64,000 nucleotides of DNA from JAVBMP01 sp031552195. Lineage in GTDB: Bacteria; Desulfobacterota; Desulfovibrionia; Desulfovibrionales; Desulfovibrionaceae. The stretch spans positions 27,157 through 91,156 of the forward strand of contig JAVBMT010000019.1 in the NCBI GenBank assembly GCA_031552195.1. The letters run 5' to 3'. This document shows positions 9,579-16,314 of this stretch, piece after piece. Position 1 is the stretch's first letter. Every line of letters begins with the position of its first letter. Under the pieces are notes generated by a model that saw only the letters and a program-made list of their open reading frames with translations, was not told the DNA's origin and ran no database searches. A program made the position numbers and the translations under genes.

Positions 9579-9607
9579 AACACGAAATACAAAAACGTGT
9601 TACAATA
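9573..9607. promoter_or_regulatory. Perfect 12-bp inverted-repeat operator, NikR-like
   Basis: Arms 9573-9584 and 9596-9607 are exact reverse complements (TATTGTAACACG / CGTGTTACAATA) around an 11-base A-rich spacer. The core half sites GTAACAC and GTGTTAC are 13 bases apart. Similar GTGTTAC/GTAACAC signals have been proposed for the nickel repressor NikR in Desulfovibrio-type bacteria. Assignment to NikR is inference from that resemblance and from the gene controlled. Confidence 0.6.
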
Positions 9608-9628
9608 AATTCCCCAAAAGGAGCCGCA

Positions 9629-10393
9629 ATGAAAACATTTACCCGCCTGATCTCTATCCTCGCCTTTTCACTCGCCCTGACCGGCCAGGCTTTCGCCCAT
9701 GAGTTCATCATCACGGCTGAACGGTGGAACAGCTATAAAGCCGGGCAAAAACTTCCTGTCGGCGTGCATTCCACCCATGTTTTCCTGAAGGGCGAAGAGA
9801 TTGAAGACCCCAAAACAGTGAAATTGTCCTATGCCGGAGAGCAAATCCCCCTTGTCCTCAACCAGGCGTGGCTCACCCAAGACGGCAGCGTGAAGCTCAA
9901 GGGCGGATCAGCCGCTGTCATTGAAGGCCGTCGCCTGCCGATGCTCTGGAGCGAAACGCCGGAAGGCGGGGCCGATGGAGGGCGAAGCGCGCATAAAGAC
10001 GCCATTCGCGCCGGCAGCTATGAAAAATTCGCCAAGCTTCTCCTGCCTGTTGACGGCAACACGGCCGGGTTTGACAAAATTTGCGGGCACAAGCTGGAAA
10101 TAGTGCCCGCGTCAAATCCCCTTACCGCGAAGCCCGGCGATGAACTTCGCTTCAAAGTTCTGCTTAACGGCCAACCGGTCGCGTTTGATTCCATTCAGGC
10201 CACCTATGACGGCTTTTCCGATATTCCCAACTCCTGGGCTTACAGCGCCGCCCCGGTGGCGCACGGCGAAGGGGTGGTTAAAATCAGCGCCCCCGGATTT
10301 TGGATTATAAGGGTTGGCGTAACCCTGCCCAACAAGACAACGGAATATGACGAAGAAATACTCCGCGCCGTTCTCGCCTTTCCGGTAAAATAA
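9629..10393 (+). CDS. Secreted DUF4198 protein, NikK-like nickel-uptake component
   Basis: 254 residues with a clear Sec signal peptide (MKTFTRLISILAFSLAL...) cleaved at AFA/HEF, leaving an N-terminal His as is typical of DUF4198. The diagnostic GHKLEIVPASNPLTAKPGDELRFKVL block is at residues 153-182, and a C-terminal beta-rich region ends in WIIRVGVTLP. DUF4198 was formerly named 'nickel uptake substrate-specific' and includes NikK, the periplasmic partner of Nik(M/Q/O)-type transporters. Here no transporter genes are adjacent. An AGGAG ribosome site lies eight bases upstream of the ATG. Expression is probably repressed through the inverted repeat at 9573-9607. A direct metal-binding role is inference. 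Confidence 0.8.
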   Translation: MKTFTRLISILAFSLALTGQAFAHEFIITAERWNSYKAGQKLPVGVHSTHVFLKGEEIEDPKTVKLSYAGEQIPLVLNQAWLTQDGSVKLKGGSAAVIEGRRLPMLWSETPEGGADGGRSAHKDAIRAGSYEKFAKLLLPVDGNTAGFDKICGHKLEIVPASNPLTAKPGDELRFKVLLNGQPVAFDSIQATYDGFSDIPNSWAYSAAPVAHGEGVVKISAPGFWIIRVGVTLPNKTTEYDEEILRAVLAFPVK

Positions 10394-10409
10394 GGCCATT
10401 TCCCAACCA

Positions 10410-10457
10410 GTTCTCATTCCGGCTTGCGCTTTGCCGGGTTCAAACCGGAATGAGAAC
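10410..10457 (+). terminator. Hairpin after the DUF4198 gene (terminator without T-run)
   Basis: Perfect 13-bp arms (10410-10422 and 10445-10457, GTTCTCATTCCGG and complement) start 17 bases after the stop codon. No T-run follows, so it may act as a stability element or a Rho-assisted terminator. Confidence 0.45.
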
Positions 10458-10881
10458 CGCCAACCTTGAAAGTCATGCGTGCCGCCCGGCATTGAAGGCA
10501 GGCGCTCCCGGCCAGCGGCCTCCATCTTCGCTTGAACAAGTCGGAACTCTATCTCAAAATCATTTTTTTTGCGGCCCGCGGCTATAAATTGGCCCATTCC
10601 GGCGCGGCCTGTCGACATCCGTGTTCCCGTATGCTAAGTAACGCTGATGGCGAATTACGCCGACAGCCGACCTGAAATACGGAATATCGCTTTGCCTCGG
10701 CAAACGGATTTTTCATAGGCCGTCAAGAGGAGCCTCTTTTTCCCATACGCGATATAAAAAATATATGAAACAGGCATGTTACCGGCGAAATCATCAAAAA
10801 AAGCCCTGCCTACCGGCTCTTCACGCGCCGCATCCAAATGCCGAGGCTGAGCAACATGCCGATTATCCACCGGAAAACCTT
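10458..10881. other. Region upstream of the acetyltransferase, start of that gene uncertain
   Basis: Up to about 10764 no gene is supported. A short stem AAGAG/CTCTT with a T-run (10725-10743) and an AT-rich stretch with GATATAAAAAATAT (10750-10763) could be a terminator and a -10 region. From 10765 an ATG is in frame with the next gene, but the 39 extra residues look non-family and lack a ribosome site. Confidence 0.4.
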
Positions 10882-11949
10882 ATGAAACAGGTAATTGCCC
10901 CTGCCTTGCCCTGGGGCGCATATTCATGCGCGCAACTGCTCGATGCAAAAAGCGAAAATTCCGCCCTCTTTATGGAAATACGCTTTTCACCAGTCACCAC
11001 TATGCGTGGCCTGCTCAAAGCCGGAGCGCCGTCCGGAGTGTTCGCGGCCGACGATCAAGGCCGGCCCCGCTTGCTGCCCTTTGTCCGCCAACCGTGGCGG
11101 GGCATCGCTTTAGGCGGATATTTGCACTCGGAAATAAGCACAATAAGCCCCGGCCTGGAGAATTGGGAAGGCTTCAACTCCTTTCTCCGGCAACAGAAAA
11201 TCGCCTACATCCGGGCTGAAGCTCCAGAGGATGACCCGGCCTTTCTAGCCCTGCGCGAATATCTTGAGCGAAACCGCTGGAGCACGCGCCTGACGCCCGG
11301 GCGCTATTCCCCCATGATTGATTACTCGGGGCGCGGTGCGGAAAATAAGCCAAGAAGCGAGGAAGGGTTCTATGAATTGCTGAAAGACCTTAACAGCAAG
11401 GAATTCAGAAACCTGCGCTCATCCAGGGCCAAGCTTTATAAAGACCATGACATCACTATGGAATTTCTGAATGCCCCTCTTTCCAGCGAACTGGCTGACA
11501 GGCTGAGCGACGTGGAAAGCCGCAGCTGGAAAAAAGAGCTCGGAATTTTTTCTCCGGATCATAAAGCCGCCACCCTCAGCCTGTTTGACGGCACGCCCTT
11601 GCGTATAGGGCTGCTGCATATCGACGGCCAGCTGGCCGCCTGGGACATAGACGCGGAAGAAGACGGCACGGTTTACAGCTACAACCGCTCGTATGACGCC
11701 GCTTATTCGGCCTTGGCTCCAGGAAAAATCCTGCACTATGAAATGCTGAAAAACGCCTATGTCGAGGGGTTGGATAAAGCCCTTCTCATGGGCGCGGCGG
11801 ATTCCCTGAAAATGCGCATGGCTATGGGCGGGGTGCAGCGCATGGATATGCTGGCTTGCAGCCCTGGCCTGTCCGGCCGGGCGCTCTCGGCCGCGCTGGC
11901 CTTGAAGCGGCGGTTCAAAAAAGCTCCGGAAAATGGAGAACAACAATGA
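10882..11949 (+). CDS. GNAT acetyltransferase, CelD/BioF2-like (Acetyltransf_6)
   Basis: 355 residues from the ATG at 10882 (MKQVIAPALPWG); a longer frame opens at 10765. The C-terminal half has the family layout: a basic FRNLRSSRAKLYKDH segment, WKKELGIF, then LHIDGQLAAWDIDAEEDGTVYSYNRSYDAAYSALAPGKILHYEMLKNA. Such proteins are usually cytoplasmic acyltransferases in exopolysaccharide or cellulose loci. The stop overlaps the start of the polysaccharide deacetylase by four bases (ATGA), so the two are translationally coupled and probably act on the same glycan. Substrate unknown. Confidence 0.78.
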   Translation: MKQVIAPALPWGAYSCAQLLDAKSENSALFMEIRFSPVTTMRGLLKAGAPSGVFAADDQGRPRLLPFVRQPWRGIALGGYLHSEISTISPGLENWEGFNSFLRQQKIAYIRAEAPEDDPAFLALREYLERNRWSTRLTPGRYSPMIDYSGRGAENKPRSEEGFYELLKDLNSKEFRNLRSSRAKLYKDHDITMEFLNAPLSSELADRLSDVESRSWKKELGIFSPDHKAATLSLFDGTPLRIGLLHIDGQLAAWDIDAEEDGTVYSYNRSYDAAYSALAPGKILHYEMLKNAYVEGLDKALLMGAADSLKMRMAMGGVQRMDMLACSPGLSGRALSAALALKRRFKKAPENGEQQ

Positions 11950-12986
11950 ACAAGCGTTTGGCCGCGGCCAATTTCCTTCTCGCCCTGGGCGGAGGGAAAC
12001 TTGGAAAACGAGCCGGCAAATCAGCCGTATTTATAATTAACTACCACAGGATACGCAAAGCGGGGAACGCGCACCGGACGATGTTCGACGGCGGCGTATT
12101 CGGGCCGGATGAAAACGAATTCCGGAAGCAAATGGCCTTCTTGCGCAAGCACACGGCAATTCTCGGCGAAGAGGAACTCATATGCGCCCTGGCGGGGCGA
12201 TTTCCGGATGAAGGACCTTACTCGATCATAACTTTTGACGACGCCTATCGGGATAATTACGACCTAGCCCTGCCGCCGCTGGCCGAATTTTCCATTCCCG
12301 CGTTCTTCTTTGTGCCTGTTCTCGCGATAGAAAACAGGCAGTTAGGCTGGTGGGATCAAATCGCCTTCATCGTGCGCAATTCGCCCAAGCGGGAGATAAC
12401 CTTGCGCGGAGAATTATTCCCGCTGCGCGAGCAGCCCGGGCGATGCATCGCGCGCCTGCAATCCGCCATGAAACTCAGGCCGGAAACGGAAACAAGGGGA
12501 ATGGTTGAAGAACTTGCTGAAGTCGCCTCTTCCCCCTTGCCGCCGCCGCAAATGATGGATAGCGAGCTGATGACTTGGGAACAGCTCAAAGAAGCTCATA
12601 ACGCCGGAATAACTTTGGGTTCGCATACTTATTCGCACAAAGTTCTGGCCACATTGACAGAGGAAGAACAGGCCGGCGAAATTATCACTTCAAAAAACTG
12701 GCTGGAAAACAAGCTGGGCGTGCCCATTCGTTCGCTGGCCTACCCTGTGGGCGGACCAGCCCATTTCAATCAGGCCTCTCAACGCCTGGCCGAGAAAGCC
12801 GGGTACCAACTGGCCTTCTCTTTCAACACCGGCGTGGCGCGCTTCGGCGCGTTCAGTCGTTACGCCATTCCAAGGCTGGCCGCGCCGGACACTTGCGAGG
12901 AATTGCGCGCGGCGCTTTATTTTCCCGGCCTAATGGATTATGCGAATACTTCTTTACGCCGCCTGCTCGCGCCGTGGCGGGCTTAA
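11946..12986 (+). CDS. Polysaccharide deacetylase (NodB/CE4 family)
   Basis: 346 residues. CE4 motifs are visible: FIINYHRIRK near the N-terminus, ITFDDAYRDNYDLALPPLAE (the TFDD catalytic/metal motif), and LGSHTYSHKVLATL (the H-S-x-x-H metal motif). It should remove N-acetyl groups from a GlcNAc-containing polysaccharide. No signal peptide is evident, so a cytoplasmic or membrane-associated site is possible. I take the ATG at 11946, which overlaps the preceding acetyltransferase, rather than in-frame ATGs further upstream. No glycosyltransferase or export genes are adjacent. Confidence 0.88.
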   Translation: MNKRLAAANFLLALGGGKLGKRAGKSAVFIINYHRIRKAGNAHRTMFDGGVFGPDENEFRKQMAFLRKHTAILGEEELICALAGRFPDEGPYSIITFDDAYRDNYDLALPPLAEFSIPAFFFVPVLAIENRQLGWWDQIAFIVRNSPKREITLRGELFPLREQPGRCIARLQSAMKLRPETETRGMVEELAEVASSPLPPPQMMDSELMTWEQLKEAHNAGITLGSHTYSHKVLATLTEEEQAGEIITSKNWLENKLGVPIRSLAYPVGGPAHFNQASQRLAEKAGYQLAFSFNTGVARFGAFSRYAIPRLAAPDTCEELRAALYFPGLMDYANTSLRRLLAPWRA

Positions 12987-13020
12987 ATCTTCGACCACCA
13001 CCTGACCTCAACGGAATGAA

Positions 13021-14208
13021 ATGAACGATCAGAGAGTGCCTAAAACGGAACTGGACGCCAGGCTGGAAGGCTTCATGTCTCTCATGCGCGGGCGTGACTG
13101 GCGTTGCGCGTTTATTTTCAGCAAAATCAACCAGTACTATTTCACCGGCACCATGCAGGACGGAGTTCTGGCCATAACGAACGGCGGAGCGGCCGTTTAT
13201 TTCGTGCGGCGCAGCCTTGAACGCGCGCTGCGCGAATCGCTTTTCGCGGACATTCGCCCCATGACCAACTTTAAAGACGTGGCGGACGTGATCGGAGTGA
13301 ATTGCGCCCCCAGCTTCGCCGACACTGAAATACTCACCCTGGCCCAGCACGCCCGTTTCGCCAAATACCTTGACGCCGGAGCCCTTGAGCCTCTGGACAG
13401 AGTGCTGGCTGAACTGCGGGCCGTCAAAAGTCCTTATGAGCTCGCCCTTATGGAAGAAGCGGGCCGCCTGCATGACGAATTTCTTCTGCGGGTTATACCC
13501 GGCATGCTAAAGGAAGGCATGAGCGAAGCGGATATGGCGGCGGATATTTACTCCGCCATGGTCCGGCACGGGCACCACGGCGTTTCGCGCTTCAATATGC
13601 CGCAATGTGAAATTATCGGCGGGCAGGCCAGCTTTGGCGAAAGCTCTCTTTATCCTTCCAGTTTCGACGGCCCGGCCGGGCATACCGGCATTTCCCCGGC
13701 CGCTCCGGTGCTTGGCAGCCGCGACCGCTTCCTGAAAAAGGGCGATCTGGTCTTTGTTGACATGGCCTTCGGGCTTAACGGCTACCATACCGACAAAACC
13801 CAGGTTTACAGTTTCAGGCGCCCGCCGCCCCCAGAAGCCGCGCTGGCGCACGGGCGTTGCCTGGAAATTCAGCGCAAGGCCGCGGGCATGCTGCGCCCGG
13901 GAACGCTTCCGGCGGATATATACGCCACGATAATAGACGGGCTGGACGAGGATTTCGCGGAAAACTTCATGGGCTTCGGCAGCCGCACAGTCAAATTCAT
14001 CGGCCACGGCGCCGGCCTGCAGGTAGATGAATATCCACCCCTGGCCAAAGGGTTCACCAAGCCCTTGGCCGACAACATGACCATCGCTCTTGAACCGAAA
14101 AAGGGTCTCGCGGGGCTAGGCATGGTCGGGGTGGAAGACACTTACGTGGTCAGTCCGGAAGGCGGGCGCTGCATCACCGGCGGCGGGCGTGAAATCATCA
14201 TTCTATGA
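13021..14208 (+). CDS. M24 family metallopeptidase (Xaa-Pro aminopeptidase-like)
   Basis: 395 residues with creatinase-like N-terminal and pita-bread catalytic domains. The five metal ligands can be placed: Asp in VFVDMAFG, Asp in GYHTDKTQVY, His in FIGHGAGLQVDEYP, Glu in IALEPK and Glu in GVEDTYVV. The first segment is less typical than in prolidases (DMAFG replaces D.GA), so substrate specificity is uncertain. Probably a cytoplasmic aminopeptidase acting on X-Pro peptides. It starts 34 bases after the deacetylase gene on the same strand, but a functional link is not evident. Confidence 0.87.
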   Translation: MNDQRVPKTELDARLEGFMSLMRGRDWRCAFIFSKINQYYFTGTMQDGVLAITNGGAAVYFVRRSLERALRESLFADIRPMTNFKDVADVIGVNCAPSFADTEILTLAQHARFAKYLDAGALEPLDRVLAELRAVKSPYELALMEEAGRLHDEFLLRVIPGMLKEGMSEADMAADIYSAMVRHGHHGVSRFNMPQCEIIGGQASFGESSLYPSSFDGPAGHTGISPAAPVLGSRDRFLKKGDLVFVDMAFGLNGYHTDKTQVYSFRRPPPPEAALAHGRCLEIQRKAAGMLRPGTLPADIYATIIDGLDEDFAENFMGFGSRTVKFIGHGAGLQVDEYPPLAKGFTKPLADNMTIALEPKKGLAGLGMVGVEDTYVVSPEGGRCITGGGREIIIL

Positions 14209-14490
14209 ATGGCAAGGGCAAAGGCGTGAACGGACGCGGCTTTGACTGACCATGCATAGAACATCGCGTAATCATAAAAACAGATGCTGGAAAAGCGAAG
14301 GAAGTCCGCTTCAATATTCTCATGAAGCGCAACAGTCGCGGAGCAACCCGGAAAGTTGAACCAGGCCGGCTTGGGGGCTGCCCCCCCAAAAAATTTCACA
14401 CTGAGAACAAAATAGATGACACTCCGGCGCAACTATGCCGGAGTGCCATCTGTTTATTCGGCGGCGGTTCCTGGAACGGACTGACCTTGG
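14209..14490. other. Convergent spacer after the M24 gene
   Basis: No gene supported. A G/C hairpin TTGGGGG...CCCCCAA near 14368-14387, followed by AAAAAATTT, and the hairpin at 14420-14445 are the only structures. The rest up to galU is occupied by the dispersed repeat. Confidence 0.5.
14411..14445 (-). terminator. Possible terminator downstream of galU
   Basis: Perfect 9-bp stem (14420-14428 with 14437-14445, CACTCCGGC and complement). On the minus strand it is followed by a T-rich TATTTTG. It lies about 200 bases after the galU stop, beyond the repeat. Confidence 0.45.
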
Positions 14491-14648
14491 CTTTTTATCC
14501 ATGCCTTTCGCGCGCTATGCCTGCCGGTTGCGAAAAGCATACCGCGCGCAAAGCTTCTTTTCAGATACGCAAAAGGGAGGCCCGTTTGCCGAAGGCGCGC
14601 CGCTCTATCCGCTTGCGCGCCGCCATGCCATTTTCAAGGTGAAAATGC
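14491..14648. repeat. Dispersed intergenic repeat, copy A (after galU)
   Basis: Bases 14491-14600 match 53713-53820 (copy B, after folD), including an identical 23-base core at 14510-14532. Bases 14592-14620 match 48373-48401 (copy C) at about 24 of 28 positions. At its galU end it forms a small hairpin (14629-14647) whose arm GCATTTT directly follows the galU TAG stop, as in copies C and D. No plausible protein: frames of the two best copies diverge. Confidence 0.7.
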
Positions 14649-15521
14649 CTAGCCCCAGGGCAGCAGCGGCTTCAGCCTTTCGATCAGGTCATAGCGCAGG
14701 TCTTCTTCCTGCAAGGCGAAGTAAATGTTCGCGGTGAGGTATTCAGCCCAGTCGCCTGCGTCAAAGCGCATGCCGCGTATTTTCACCGCCAGCAGCCCCC
14801 TGGTGTCGGCTAGGCCCTGCATGGCGTCGGTAAGCTGAATTTCTCCGCCGTGGCCCGGCTTGGCGTTTTCCAGATGATCGAAAATATCAGGGGTAAGAAC
14901 ATAGCGGCCGACAATAGCCAGGCGTGAAGGCGCTTCGCTCACTTTAGGCTTTTCCACCAGGCTGTTCACCCGGTAAATGCCTGGGGCCTGCTCTTCACCG
15001 GCAATTATGCCGTAGCGGCTGACATGCTCCTGCGGAACTTCCATAACGCCGATAACCGGCATACGTTCGGACTGCGCCACGGTAATAAGCTGCTGAATGC
15101 CCGGATTCATGCCGAACATGAGGTCGTCGCCCACCATAATGGCGAAGGCGTCGTCTTTCTGCACCACGTCTTTGGCGCAGAGCACGGCGTGGCCGAGCCC
15201 GAGCTGGCGCTTTTGACGTATGGAAATAATATTGGCCATTTCAGCCACTTCGCGCACTTGCTGGAGTTTCTCGAGCTTGCCCGCCCTTTCCAGAACGGCT
15301 TCCAACTGCAGATTATAGTCAAAATGGTCTTCAATGACGTTCTTATCGCGGTTGGTAATGAACACAACGTCGCTTATCCCGGAGCGTATGGCTTCTTCTA
15401 CCACATACTGCACCACAGGCTTGTTATAAACCGGCAGCATTTCCTTCGGGATATTTTTAGTGGCTGGCAAAGACCGGGTTCCCCAACCGGCGACGGGTAT
15501 TACAACTTTACGTACGTTCAC
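14649..15521 (-). CDS. galU: UTP-glucose-1-phosphate uridylyltransferase
   Basis: 290 residues. The nucleotidyltransferase start (VVIPVAGWGTRSLPATKNIPKEMLPV) matches bacterial GalU, with KPVVQYVVEEAIRSGI, VGDDLMFG and VEKPKVSEAPS following. The enzyme makes UDP-glucose from UTP and glucose-1-phosphate for lipopolysaccharide and other glycans. A promoter-like TTGACA lies about 150 bases upstream. The stop codon abuts repeat copy A. Confidence 0.96.
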   Translation of the reverse strand: MNVRKVVIPVAGWGTRSLPATKNIPKEMLPVYNKPVVQYVVEEAIRSGISDVVFITNRDKNVIEDHFDYNLQLEAVLERAGKLEKLQQVREVAEMANIISIRQKRQLGLGHAVLCAKDVVQKDDAFAIMVGDDLMFGMNPGIQQLITVAQSERMPVIGVMEVPQEHVSRYGIIAGEEQAPGIYRVNSLVEKPKVSEAPSRLAIVGRYVLTPDIFDHLENAKPGHGGEIQLTDAMQGLADTRGLLAVKIRGMRFDAGDWAEYLTANIYFALQEEDLRYDLIERLKPLLPWG

Positions 15522-15647
15522 AAGCAGTCCTCCTTAGGCGAAACGGCAAATAGAAGCCTATAAATATAGATGCGAAATCACGCCTTAAATTCACCATATA
15601 ACGCTTCGCGCAAAAATAACAGTACCTCGCAGGGCTTTTAAGCGAAA

Positions 15648-15676
15648 AATACATAAAATCGTAAAATACATGTCAA
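15648..15676 (-). promoter_or_regulatory. Sigma-70 type promoter for galU
   Basis: On the minus strand: TTGACA (15671-15676), a 17-base spacer, then TGTATT (15648-15653, 4 of 6 consensus). It starts just inside the end of the upstream GDYXXLXY gene region and would give a leader of about 120 bases before galU. Confidence 0.5.
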
Positions 15677-15681
15677 ACCGG

Positions 15682-16314
15682 TTATTCGCCGAAATTGCCG
15701 CTTTCACGGTCTTCATCCGCTTCGCCTTCCGTAGCGAGCGGGGTGAGCTTTCTTCCGGTCTTATCCAGCAGGTCTACAATAATGGCCTCGCCGGAGGAAG
15801 ACACCTTCAGCAGGGCGTAGCGGGCCAGCGCGTATACATCGCCCGTGCCTTCCTGAAAAAAGAAACTTCCCCCGCCGACGGTCAGGCCTTTGCGATATTG
15901 GTAGCGCAGCAGGCGTTCGCCTGCCCGCAACTCCTGCCCCGCGTAAAGCTCAGGCGCGCCGTAAAGATTCGGAATATCCACCACCTGCGGCCCACGGATA
16001 CGAGTCGCCCTTACTTCATTAACCGGGCGCACGACAACAACGCCGGGTTCGCGCGGTTCCTGGCCGAAAGATCCGGGATGCCGCGCGGAGCGTTTCTCAC
16101 GCAGCAGGCCTTCGATTTCGTCACATACGGCGAACTCAAGAATCATGTAGTCGCCCTGCATCAGCGAACGCGGGTCCACCGGGGCCAGAGCCAGCACCAT
16201 GTCGCCGCTGCCGGAAAGCAGACGTTCTTTCTGTAGAACGGACCAATTGAAGGACAGCATAAACAGCAAAAAAGAAATGATAAAAATGCCCGGAAAAACT
16301 TTGCGCTTAAGCAT
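15682..16314 (-). CDS. GDYXXLXY domain membrane protein
   Basis: 210 residues. One N-terminal membrane helix (IFIISFLLFMLSF) is followed by a periplasmic domain. The family signature appears as QGDYMILEF, with Phe for the final Tyr. The function of the family is unknown. It almost always accompanies a DUF2157/DUF4401 membrane protein, as here: its ATG overlaps the end of that gene by 8 bases, so the two are coupled. Confidence 0.85.
   Translation of the reverse strand: MLKRKVFPGIFIISFLLFMLSFNWSVLQKERLLSGSGDMVLALAPVDPRSLMQGDYMILEFAVCDEIEGLLREKRSARHPGSFGQEPREPGVVVVRPVNEVRATRIRGPQVVDIPNLYGAPELYAGQELRAGERLLRYQYRKGLTVGGGSFFFQEGTGDVYALARYALLKVSSSGEAIIVDLLDKTGRKLTPLATEGEADEDRESGNFGE

Noticed and set aside
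14509..14580. Small proteins sharing FARYACRLRKAY at copies A and B of the repeat
   Set aside because: The two frames agree for only about a dozen residues and then diverge with gaps that are not multiples of three; no ribosome site. Two silent differences are suggestive but too few.
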